From NCBI GenBank assembly GCA_049653745.1, contig JBASGW010000071.1, positions 1 through 28,802 of the forward strand: DNA of 28,802 nucleotides. Reading direction: 5' to 3'. Each line of letters starts with the position of its first letter. Position 1 is the stretch's first letter. A program made the position numbers and the translations under genes. A model generated the notes under the pieces. The model made no database searches and was not told the DNA's origin. It saw nothing but the letters and a program-made list of their open reading frames with translations. The DNA is from CANDYO01 sp049653745. Its GTDB lineage: Bacteria > Pseudomonadota > Alphaproteobacteria > Rickettsiales > CANDYO01. This document shows, in pieces, positions 7,583 through 15,300 of this stretch.

Positions 7583-8545
7583 TTACTCATTGCTGTTGAC
7601 GCAGTTTGACTTCATTTTTTGATAATAAGGATCTACAAACTTCTTTTTAATAAAATCTGTAACTTTATCCTGTAATTTATGATAATCTCTACTTGAGTCA
7701 GTAATTATAGGTTGATTCCACATTTTGCAATATTTCTCATCATCTTGATCTAGCTCCTTTATATACTCTATCATTTCTTTATTATTATTAAAATCTTGTC
7801 TTGAGATGAAAGCTTTTTTATTAACTTCCTTTTGCGCCTCGGGATGAGAGCTATATAATGGTATAGTTCCAGAAAGATATGCCTGAAACAGCTTTTCTGT
7901 CATATAGCCTTTATATTGTAAGTTATTTTCAAAGGCTATGGTAAATTTACATTGAGAAAGAAATAAGAAAGTCTCATCCTTAGGTATAGCCCTACCTATA
8001 TTATTTAGATGAGATCCCCCACTTGTAACTTGTTTATATTTTGATAACTCATGAAAAAACTCAGTACGTTGATGGGCTCCATCTCCATTCTTACCATTCT
8101 TCACTAAAAAACAAGCGAAAAACTCTTTATTTGGATTACATGCTTCTTCTCTTACTTTATCAGCACTAATATTTTCTTTATAGTATAGATAATATAAAGG
8201 ATACCTAAAGTAATTTTCATCTTTGAAGTAATCAAATCCTAATGATAAATCATATCCACTAACTTTGGCTGGCTTAGATTCTCCAGTAAAAAACACTTTA
8301 AAAGCTTCGGTATTGTCTATTTCTTGGTTACCAAATACACCATCTATGATAACTTGATAATTATTATCTTTAGCTTCTATTAAGGTAAAATATGGCTCTA
8401 ATGCAGTTGTAACCATACTAAAAGCAGATATTGCCGCACCTTTCCATTGATTCAGTAACTTCACTCTAATTTCAGGCTTATAGTCTAAATCTAAAGATAA
8501 GGTACAAACTTTATAAATATCAATATCAACGTCTAAATCAACCAT
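7583..8545 (-). CDS. GT10 family alpha-1,3-fucosyltransferase
   Basis: A 320-residue glycosyltransferase expected to transfer fucose from GDP-fucose, as in Helicobacter Lewis-antigen FucT. Family marks: VFFTGESKP (84-92), YDLSLGFDY (98-106), the segment around KEFFACFLVKN (140-150), R160/E162, VTSGGSHLNNIG (173-184), and the donor-binding block FTIAFENNLQYKGYMTEKL (201-219) with GTIPLY. The length fits the catalytic core without the C-terminal heptad repeats of some FucTs. No signal peptide or membrane helix: cytoplasmic. A strong GGAAAGG site precedes the ATG. It is the last gene of the run that starts with the outer membrane protein, 21 bases after the GT25 gene. The acceptor could be LPS or a protein glycan. 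Confidence 0.9.
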   Translation of the reverse strand: MVDLDVDIDIYKVCTLSLDLDYKPEIRVKLLNQWKGAAISAFSMVTTALEPYFTLIEAKDNNYQVIIDGVFGNQEIDNTEAFKVFFTGESKPAKVSGYDLSLGFDYFKDENYFRYPLYYLYYKENISADKVREEACNPNKEFFACFLVKNGKNGDGAHQRTEFFHELSKYKQVTSGGSHLNNIGRAIPKDETFLFLSQCKFTIAFENNLQYKGYMTEKLFQAYLSGTIPLYSSHPEAQKEVNKKAFISRQDFNNNKEMIEYIKELDQDDEKYCKMWNQPIITDSSRDYHKLQDKVTDFIKKKFVDPYYQKMKSNCVNSNE

Positions 8546-8566
8546 TTCCTTTCCTTCTACTTCTTA

Positions 8567-9379
8567 TTAAAATTCTCTTCCCATAGATGCTATAGTGCTT
8601 TCAGCACCGGTAATATCTATTAAACCTACAGATGAACCATACATCTCGATGAGCCCTTTATTATCGTGACAATTAAAATTAGAGTGGATTCTTGCACCAA
8701 GATTACCATTGCTAATACACCAATAGAATTTATCTGTTGGATAGCTGTATTCTTTTACTGAGAGTATTTTGTTAATTCCTTTAGGAGTAAAAAGCATGGC
8801 CCATGTTGCATAACCAGATGCTTGCTTGCCAAACGTATGAACATATTCGTTTACTGGAATTAAAGTATCTTTACTAGATTTTAAGCGGTAATCTAACAAA
8901 GCTACATCAGCAGATGCTGGTAAATGTTCATAAAAATTCTCAAAATTTTGGATAAAATTACCAAAAAATTTAACATCGTCTTCTAAAAGAACCAAGGATT
9001 TTCCACTGTCTTTAACTGCATACAACGCTTTTAATTCACTACACCATAATCCCAGCTCTCCTGATGACACTGAATTCTTTTTGTAAGTATAGCCTATGAA
9101 ATTAAATTCAAAAGTTTTTGAATCATTTGAATCACAAGTTATTTGATATTTTTTATTTTGCTCTATAAACTTATCTTTCTTAAGGTCAATTCCATAAAAT
9201 ACTTGGTTATTCTCTAAATTAGTGATTTTTATATGAGCGCCATTAGTTGCAGGGAATCTGTTACATTTTATACCAGCAGCAGCGCATGATTTACTTATAT
9301 CATCCCATCTTTTTACATCTTTATCCAGATTTATTACTAATACTTGATAATCTTCATTAGATTTTGCTTTTTTAACCAT
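8567..9379 (-). CDS. GT25 family LPS-type glycosyltransferase
   Basis: A 270-residue member of glycosyltransferase family 25 (LgtB/LpsA type, usually galactosyl or glucosyl transfer to LPS cores). The N-terminal motif VLVINLDKDVKRW (13-25) and GIKCNRFPATNGAHI (36-50) are diagnostic. SSGELGLWCSELKALY (105-120) is the GElG..S..L block, and LVLLEDDVKF (129-138) carries the catalytic/metal-binding E133-D134-D135. No signal peptide or helix. It lies 4 bases after the GT32-GT25 fusion gene and 21 bases before the GT10 gene, so all three are probably co-transcribed. Its domain is a diverged relative of the C-terminal half of its upstream neighbour. Confidence 0.88.
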   Translation of the reverse strand: MVKKAKSNEDYQVLVINLDKDVKRWDDISKSCAAAGIKCNRFPATNGAHIKITNLENNQVFYGIDLKKDKFIEQNKKYQITCDSNDSKTFEFNFIGYTYKKNSVSSGELGLWCSELKALYAVKDSGKSLVLLEDDVKFFGNFIQNFENFYEHLPASADVALLDYRLKSSKDTLIPVNEYVHTFGKQASGYATWAMLFTPKGINKILSVKEYSYPTDKFYWCISNGNLGARIHSNFNCHDNKGLIEMYGSSVGLIDITGAESTIASMGREF

Positions 9380-9383
9380 ATCT

Positions 9384-11168
9384 TTACTCCGTTAATCCTA
9401 TTATTTTAGTACTAGAATCACAGTCTCCAGGGTTACTTGGATGATAATCTCTGCAGCCCATTTGGGTTGAAATAGAATTCGCATTATGTCCTGAATAATT
9501 ATCCACCGATAAGGCCGAAAAATTATAATTAGCATAATAAGAATTAAAACTGCTAACTCCAGGTTTCTTAATAATTCCTTTGTGCATATCTACTGCATAT
9601 CTATCAGAACTGCAACCAACATATGTGTCACCAGAATCTATTTTAACTGCTCCTTCATAACTCATAAGAAGAGCCCAATTTCCATGCCACCTAGCATTAT
9701 CATTAAACGTACTTAATAAAAGATTGTCGGTCATTTTTTTTGTCCCACCTTTACTAAATAAACAATCCAAGTATACTAAATCAAATCCTAGAGCAGAAGC
9801 AACTAATTTGTTTATCTCTTGTTTAAAATTATCTTGCGTTGGCAAGAAATCATCTTCAAGTATTACAGTGTAATTTAATTTATGACGAATTATTTCTTTT
9901 CTTATTAAAGCTTTAGTACAAGCAGTTCCAATATTTCCAGCCATTAATTTACACTCACTAGTGCTTAAGGTAATAGTAGCTGGGGGATTCACTTTATTAT
10001 CGCATAAAACTTTATATGGTATATTTTTTTGCATTATGACAATTTTATTTTTTATGTCTTTTCCAGTAAAAGTATTACCATTAGGATCAGTAATTAAGGT
10101 CTTATAACCATTAACTGCAGGAAAACGCTCATAAGGTATATTGAGCTTACTTAGTGTTGCCGAAATTTTTTCCCATCTTTGTTGCGCTGCTGGGAAATCT
10201 TGGTAATCAACTAAACTCATAACAAAAAGCTTATCATACATTACAAAAGGTTGCAATGTATTATCCTTTGAAATTGGTAAATACTGCTTTTGAGTTTCTG
10301 GCTTAGTCCAAGATGCTACCCATGGGCAATAAGCATAAGCGTTTGGGAATATGGTAAAGCACTGAGTTATATTTTTAGCATCTATACAATTTTCTTTAAT
10401 AGGAGGGCTGCTTGTTTCAGAAGCATAAAAAGGAAAAAGATATTTATGATTTAATATATTTATAGCTTTGTCATGATTTTTATTCTGGTATTCTTCCAAA
10501 GTTTCCGTAAGTATATAAGGACCAGTTAAACTCATTACTTTGTTCTTTTTTAGATGAGGAGCGTGCGAAGCTTTTTGCAAATTTGAAATTAAAGAATCCC
10601 AAAATGGATGTTGCGGAGTACTAGCCATAAATCCATTAGATAATTCTCCTTTCCTATTCGGTATATTATCAAATTTAGTAGAAAATACCAATTTATCATT
10701 TTTATTGAATAGTGAAGAAATATTTTTTTGAAAAACCAAACTATCTTGTACAAAAACCCCACCAAAGCTTTTCAAAATAAGGTACCTAGCCACATCGTGC
10801 CTCATTATTGGCTCATCATAAGCGATAAACTTATCATAAAAATCTGGGTAGTAATCATGAACAAAACTAAATATTTTTTTATCATCCCACTGTATAAATT
10901 TGTAATCTGGATGAAGCTTTTTAAGTATTATATCACCCTCTTTATACTTTTCTGGTATGCCTGGTTTATTTTGATTAAACACCATCCAAACTTTATGAAT
11001 AATTTTTGGTATAGGAGATTCACTAACATTATCTAACTTTAAAACTTTTGTGTTATCTGAAACCTTTGCTAACTCTTCTTTCTTTAAAACTTTTGTGTTA
11101 GATGGAGCCTTTGCTGCTTCTTTTGCTTTTTTATGTTGCTCTCTAAAAAATTTAGCTGAATTACCCAT
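9384..11168 (-). CDS. Two-domain GT32-GT25 fusion glycosyltransferase
   Basis: 594 residues with two transferase domains. Residues about 53-300 are GT32/DXD-type (IPKIIHKVWMVF; HDVARYLILKSFGGVFV). Residues about 314-560 are GT25 (FVMSLVDYQDFPAAQQRW; PYERFPAVNGYKT; TVILEDDFLP with E438-D439-D440). In the GT32 half the expected D-x-D reads Q141-D142-S143, so metal and nucleotide-sugar binding may be altered or lost; the GT25 triad is intact. The N-terminus (1-50) is Lys/Ala-rich and contains a 15-residue duplication. The gene starts 2 bases after the outer membrane protein gene stop. It probably adds one or two sugars to the same glycan as its neighbours; substrate unknown. Confidence 0.85.
   Translation of the reverse strand: MGNSAKFFREQHKKAKEAAKAPSNTKVLKKEELAKVSDNTKVLKLDNVSESPIPKIIHKVWMVFNQNKPGIPEKYKEGDIILKKLHPDYKFIQWDDKKIFSFVHDYYPDFYDKFIAYDEPIMRHDVARYLILKSFGGVFVQDSLVFQKNISSLFNKNDKLVFSTKFDNIPNRKGELSNGFMASTPQHPFWDSLISNLQKASHAPHLKKNKVMSLTGPYILTETLEEYQNKNHDKAINILNHKYLFPFYASETSSPPIKENCIDAKNITQCFTIFPNAYAYCPWVASWTKPETQKQYLPISKDNTLQPFVMYDKLFVMSLVDYQDFPAAQQRWEKISATLSKLNIPYERFPAVNGYKTLITDPNGNTFTGKDIKNKIVIMQKNIPYKVLCDNKVNPPATITLSTSECKLMAGNIGTACTKALIRKEIIRHKLNYTVILEDDFLPTQDNFKQEINKLVASALGFDLVYLDCLFSKGGTKKMTDNLLLSTFNDNARWHGNWALLMSYEGAVKIDSGDTYVGCSSDRYAVDMHKGIIKKPGVSSFNSYYANYNFSALSVDNYSGHNANSISTQMGCRDYHPSNPGDCDSSTKIIGLTE
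11037..11126 (-). repeat. 45-bp tandem duplication in the 5' end of the fusion gene
   Basis: The 19-base string ctttaaaacttttgtgtta occurs at 11037 and 11082, and the following bases are similar. It duplicates the residues N-T-K-V-L-K in the linker-like N-terminus without breaking the frame. Confidence 0.7.
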
Positions 11169-11170
11169 AT

Positions 11171-11893
11171 CTAATCTCTCATGTTAAATTTATAAGTTGC
11201 GGTTAATAAAAATTCATTAGCTTTAAGCCGGCCATATTCAATATATTCGTTATTTGTATCACTAACTTGATTTGATGTAATTATATTACCAGTTCTAAAT
11301 CTCCCTAAATCTATGAATTGATATTGAATTCCAATTTCTATATTATTTTTAATTTTATATTTTGCTCCTAATCCAACTTTATAAACTAAATTATTCTTTT
11401 CTGATTTTGAAAGAGAGCCGGTGGATTTATAATAATCTGAACTAGTATATTTTATTGTGTTATCAGTTTTATTTTTTGCCAATCCGCCACCAATTGTTAT
11501 ATATGGCGTGAAGTTATAATAAGAATCAAAATTATAATAAAGATTTGCCATTATTGCTGAAGATTTAATTTTAGTTATATAAGAATGAAAAATACTCTCA
11601 TCATCACCATCATCATGATCAATCTCTGTATAAGAGTAATTATTCTTATATTTTCCTCTGCGCTCAAAACTTAACTCTGCACTAAAATGTTTATTAAAAT
11701 CATAACCAAGAGCAGCACCATATACCATTGAATTTGTAATACTAGCGCCTGGAAAATCTCCACCAACTTTAGATGGCAACGAAGGACCGCCATTAATTTT
11801 AATATAAAAATTATTATTATCTGTATCTGTATCTTTAGCTATGCAATTTATTGACAGTAAACATATGCATAATATACTATATATTATTTTCAT
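11171..11893 (-). CDS. Outer membrane beta-barrel protein in the glycan locus
   Basis: 240 residues: a signal peptide (MKIIYSILCICLLSINCIA, cleavage near residue 19), then alternating polar/aromatic strands typical of an 8-stranded barrel of the opacity/OmpW-like group. It includes GAALGYDFNKHFSAELSFER, ITIGGGLAKN, KVGLGAKYKIKNNIEIGIQY and QFIDLGRF, ending in an aromatic strand. A loop around residue 90 is rich in Asp/His/Glu (HDDGDDES). It is paralogous to the barrel at 27829-28524 (shared GLG.KY...QF.DLG block). Co-transcription with glycosyltransferases suggests the barrel itself, or the glycan displayed beside it, is their target; this is inference. Confidence 0.85.
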   Translation of the reverse strand: MKIIYSILCICLLSINCIAKDTDTDNNNFYIKINGGPSLPSKVGGDFPGASITNSMVYGAALGYDFNKHFSAELSFERRGKYKNNYSYTEIDHDDGDDESIFHSYITKIKSSAIMANLYYNFDSYYNFTPYITIGGGLAKNKTDNTIKYTSSDYYKSTGSLSKSEKNNLVYKVGLGAKYKIKNNIEIGIQYQFIDLGRFRTGNIITSNQVSDTNNEYIEYGRLKANEFLLTATYKFNMRD

Positions 11894-11932
11894 TTATGAT
11901 AATCTCCTACGCTCCTAGATTTGGCTATCGCA

Positions 11933-11960
11933 AGCTAAAGTAAAAATCACAAGAAGTCAA
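11933..11960 (-). promoter_or_regulatory. Candidate promoter for the outer membrane protein-GT operon
   Basis: On the minus strand TTGACT (11955-11960) is followed after 16 bases by a weak TTAGCT (11933-11938). The 11-mer TTGACTTCTTG recurs exactly upstream of ndk (21064-21074). The -10 box is poor, so the call rests mainly on the -35 box and position, about 60 bases before the ATG. Confidence 0.4.
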
Positions 11961-12052
11961 CAAAAAATTAACTCTTACGTAAAGAATCATAACAAACATT
12001 AACATTGTTAATCAACTAAACTATAGCAATTTAAAAGCAATATTCCTTATAG

Positions 12053-12751
12053 TTATTTATTTTTCTTAAGTAGATTGATAGTAAATGGTAATTTTATCTC
12101 TGGGTGATAGTTTTCCATGAATTTCTTTGCACGCGCCCCATCATTAACCAGCAACATATCTACATTATATGTACTCATCCAAAAGCTAGCACTTTTTGGA
12201 GACATATAATAAAGATCACCTATATAGTTAATGCTCCCAGGCTCAACTATAAATGCAAAAGGACTATCTTTTGCATCAAAACTTTGCTCTAGGTAACTAC
12301 CACTCCCACTATAATTAAAAGTAGCGCGACGCAAATAATACTCTCCCTTAGGTAACATAGTTACTGTATAAAAATACTCAGGACTCACTATTTCTGAAAC
12401 TACTTTAAAAAAACCAGACTCTCTTTTCTGTTTTATAAATCTTGCTTTTTCTTTTAAGTCCGTACTTCCCGCAACTTGATATCCTTGCAACCAGTGACCT
12501 TGATTATTACTAAAGGAACGGGCATAGCTACTTACATTATATGAGTAGCTTAATTTTAAGAAATTATTATCTGCGATGAACTCTTCTACCAATGCATCAT
12601 TAGCAAAAAACATTGATCTAAATACAACTACACCATATTCAGCTTTATGCTTTTCTAATTCACTTATATTTACTTCTCCAGCATTTTTATGCACACATGA
12701 AACACATATGAATGCTATACTTAAAATTAGCGCCATTGATCTAAAGTTCAT
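12053..12751 (-). CDS. Putative outer-membrane lipoprotein of unknown function
   Basis: 232 residues from ATG 12751. An ATG at 12778 in the same frame would add nine residues, but only 12751 has a Shine-Dalgarno (GAGAG, eight bases upstream) and gives a clean signal: MNFRSMALILSIAFICVSC with a lipobox-like C-V-S-C at residues 16-19. The mature part is mixed alpha/beta with many Tyr/Phe/Ser and no recognised domain; MLPKGEYYLRRATFNY and PGSINYIGDLYY look like beta strands. It lies between the GT-B pair and the outer membrane protein gene on the same strand, 69 bases after the former and 159 before the latter. A helper for surface glycan or barrel assembly is possible but unproven. Confidence 0.75.
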   Translation of the reverse strand: MNFRSMALILSIAFICVSCVHKNAGEVNISELEKHKAEYGVVVFRSMFFANDALVEEFIADNNFLKLSYSYNVSSYARSFSNNQGHWLQGYQVAGSTDLKEKARFIKQKRESGFFKVVSEIVSPEYFYTVTMLPKGEYYLRRATFNYSGSGSYLEQSFDAKDSPFAFIVEPGSINYIGDLYYMSPKSASFWMSTYNVDMLLVNDGARAKKFMENYHPEIKLPFTINLLKKNK

Positions 12752-12820
12752 AATTTTACTCTCATTAAATTGATTCATATATTAAAGAACATCTCATAGT
12801 AAATATATTCTATTAAAAAC

Positions 12821-14041
12821 TTAATATGCAGGTGAATATCTTAAACCCAATTTCTTTTCTTCTTCTAAAATAAATTCATGCATTTTGGCAATTCTTATTA
12901 AATCTTTCTCTAAAGTAAATTTATCTAAGAATATTTGATGAGCCTTAGCTGCCATAGCTTTAGCTTTCTCAGGATTTTGTTTAATCCAATCCATATGAGA
13001 TTTAACCTGAGCATACATTACGTCACTATCAGCATTTTGATCATAATATAAAAAATTATCACCAAAATGCTCTATAGCAAAAGGATGCTTATCTGAAATT
13101 ACCACTACATTAGCTGACACGGCCTCAAATATTCTAAGAGTTGGGGTTGCTGCATCAATATGTTTATCTGAATGACTAAGCAAATAAATTCCATTAGCTC
13201 TTAGCGCATTTATTATTTCAATTGATGAAGGAATATAACCATCATACACCCCTGGATTTAAGAAAGAAGCGGCATAGTAATGCCCATAAACTTTTAATGG
13301 TACATTCTCAGATAATTTATTGATGAATTTTTTATAATTACTAGATGAACGAAATTTATCCCAACCACCACTCATCCACATCAAACTATGGGGCTCAGCT
13401 GGTTCAAAATTAGATTCTGGAGCAACTGGCAAAACATATAAACCATAAAATGGCTTTTTCTTGTTTTCAAACATCTGCCTATAAAAATCTATTTCTTTTG
13501 ATGATGTTAACACTCCATGAGAAAAAGAAACAAGCTTATCAAAAGTTCCACTTTCTGGAGAATTCATAGGCATAAATGGTGGCTTTCTTTTTATTTTAGC
13601 TCCCAACATAAACTGCAGTGGAGACAAAGCTAAAATATATTTTTTAGATCTATGAGAGTAGATATCCATACTCATTTCACGATTATCTGTATAAGGAGAA
13701 AATAAAATAAAATCAGGATCGAAACTTATTATCTCTGGCTCATGTCCCATTGTCTGATTAAAAAATATTTTAACTTCCCAGCCCATTCTTTCGGCAGCAA
13801 ATTTTAAATAATCTGAATAACTTCTTTCGCCACCATTATTGGTAACAATAACTATTCTATACTTATCTTTAGTAGTTGCTTCTTGATATTTTCTATCCCA
13901 GCTATAAGGGTCAATTTTTGCTGCCTCAACTAACACTTGATCAAATTTATAAGAAAAATATTGTTTCCTTAAATATGGAGTAACCGCTGCCACAGAAGCT
14001 AATAAAACCATTAATATTATAATTTTATATTTTTTACTCAT
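12821..14041 (-). CDS. Membrane-anchored GT-B glycosyltransferase, copy 2 of a tandem pair
   Basis: 406 residues with one N-terminal anchor (residues 5-24) and Lys-rich start. The C-terminal half fits the CgeB/glycosyl-transferase-1-like fold: NGIYLLSHSDKH, then TLRIFEAVSANVVVISDKHP, the nucleotide-sugar binding block, and a C-terminal helix rich in Ala/Lys/Glu. The N-terminal half holds YRIVIVTNNGGERSYSDYLK and FDPDFILFSPYTDN. It is clearly paralogous to the next gene upstream (14063-15292), and the last about 50 residues are almost identical, as is the DNA. The anchor suggests action at the cytoplasmic face of the inner membrane. The sugar and acceptor are unknown. Confidence 0.8.
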   Translation of the reverse strand: MSKKYKIIILMVLLASVAAVTPYLRKQYFSYKFDQVLVEAAKIDPYSWDRKYQEATTKDKYRIVIVTNNGGERSYSDYLKFAAERMGWEVKIFFNQTMGHEPEIISFDPDFILFSPYTDNREMSMDIYSHRSKKYILALSPLQFMLGAKIKRKPPFMPMNSPESGTFDKLVSFSHGVLTSSKEIDFYRQMFENKKKPFYGLYVLPVAPESNFEPAEPHSLMWMSGGWDKFRSSSNYKKFINKLSENVPLKVYGHYYAASFLNPGVYDGYIPSSIEIINALRANGIYLLSHSDKHIDAATPTLRIFEAVSANVVVISDKHPFAIEHFGDNFLYYDQNADSDVMYAQVKSHMDWIKQNPEKAKAMAAKAHQIFLDKFTLEKDLIRIAKMHEFILEEEKKLGLRYSPAY

Positions 14042-14062
14042 TTATTTTACCTATAAATTAAA

Positions 14063-15292
14063 TTAATATCCTAACGAATAAGATAAATTCATTTCTTTAA
14101 CTTGCAGTTCAACATATTCATGCATTTTAGCAATTCTTATTAAATCTTTCTCTATGGTAAATTTATCTAAGAATATTTGATGAGCTTTAGCTGCCATAGC
14201 CTTAGCTTTCTCAGGGTTCTGATTAATCCAATCCATATGAGCTTTAACCTGAGCATACATTGTTTCAGCGTCTTGATCATAATCAAAATATAAGAAACTA
14301 TCACCAAAATTTTCTACAATAAAAGGATGCTTATCAGAAATAATAATTGCATTGGCAGCTGCAGCTTCAAACCCTCTCATGTTAGGCTCTCCACCTTTAA
14401 AATGTTCATCACTATGAGTTAATAAATAAATTCCATTTTTCCTGATAGCGTTGATATTTTCAACTCCAGGAGTAATATAACCATCATAAATTCCAGGCTT
14501 TAGATAAGAAGAAGAATTATAATGACCATAAACCTTAAAGGGTACATTTTCACTAAGTAATGCAATAAACTTCTTATAATTAGCTGAAGATCTAAACTTG
14601 TCCCAACCACCACTAAGCCACATAAGATTTTTTGGTTTGGCCGGTTCATTCTCAAATTTGGGTACTAATGGCATTATTTGTAATCCATTGAAGTCCTTAT
14701 TATAGCGGGTAAATATTTCACGATAAAAATCAAGCCTTGGATCAATAGTTAAAACTCCATGAGTTAATTTCATAAATTTTTCCAAACTGCCAGTAGGGTT
14801 ATATGGATTGTTAAAAGATATCCATTTGAATCTATTTATAACTGCGCCGATAGATGAAAAACTTAGGAGATATTTTTTAGAATGGTGAGCATTTAGCTTA
14901 GTATCAAGGTCTAAGGTATTTGAAGAAAATTGAGAGAAAATTATAAAATCTGGATCAAATTCTAGAATTTCATCTTCATGTCCCAGAGTTTGGTAATAAT
15001 ATATTTTTACCTCCCATCCCATTTTCTCAGCGGAATATTTAAAATATTCAGAGTAAGAATATTCACCTCCATTATTGGTAACTATAACAACCTTATATTT
15101 ATCTTTAATAGGAATATTTTGATATTTTACATCCCATTCATTAGGGCTAATTTTAGCAGCTTTTTGTAGAGCATTATTAAACTTTATTTGGTTATAAGTA
15201 TGGTTATAAAATTTATATCCATATTTAACACATACTATTGCTAAGACAATTAAAGCAACTCCAATTATTATATATTTTATTTTAGAAAACAT
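14063..15292 (-). CDS. Membrane-anchored GT-B glycosyltransferase, copy 1 of a tandem pair
   Basis: 409 residues from ATG 15292. A GTG at 15298 is in frame, but the AGAGG Shine-Dalgarno sits five bases before the ATG and overlaps the GTG, so ATG is preferred. One N-terminal helix (KYIIIGVALIVLAIVCVKYG) anchors a GT-B-like domain with YKVVIVTNNGGEYSYSEYFK, MWLSGGWDKFRSSANYKKF, NGIYLLTHSDEH and AIIISDKHPF. It is paralogous to its downstream neighbour, 21 bases away. The stop of the upstream GT32 gene overlaps this gene's ribosome-binding site, so the three genes look like one operon. Confidence 0.8.
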   Translation of the reverse strand: MFSKIKYIIIGVALIVLAIVCVKYGYKFYNHTYNQIKFNNALQKAAKISPNEWDVKYQNIPIKDKYKVVIVTNNGGEYSYSEYFKYSAEKMGWEVKIYYYQTLGHEDEILEFDPDFIIFSQFSSNTLDLDTKLNAHHSKKYLLSFSSIGAVINRFKWISFNNPYNPTGSLEKFMKLTHGVLTIDPRLDFYREIFTRYNKDFNGLQIMPLVPKFENEPAKPKNLMWLSGGWDKFRSSANYKKFIALLSENVPFKVYGHYNSSSYLKPGIYDGYITPGVENINAIRKNGIYLLTHSDEHFKGGEPNMRGFEAAAANAIIISDKHPFIVENFGDSFLYFDYDQDAETMYAQVKAHMDWINQNPEKAKAMAAKAHQIFLDKFTIEKDLIRIAKMHEYVELQVKEMNLSYSLGY

Positions 15293-15300
15293 TTTCACCT

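Noticed and set aside
15293..15298. GTG start of the first GT-B gene
   Set aside because: It overlaps the ribosome site of the ATG at 15292.
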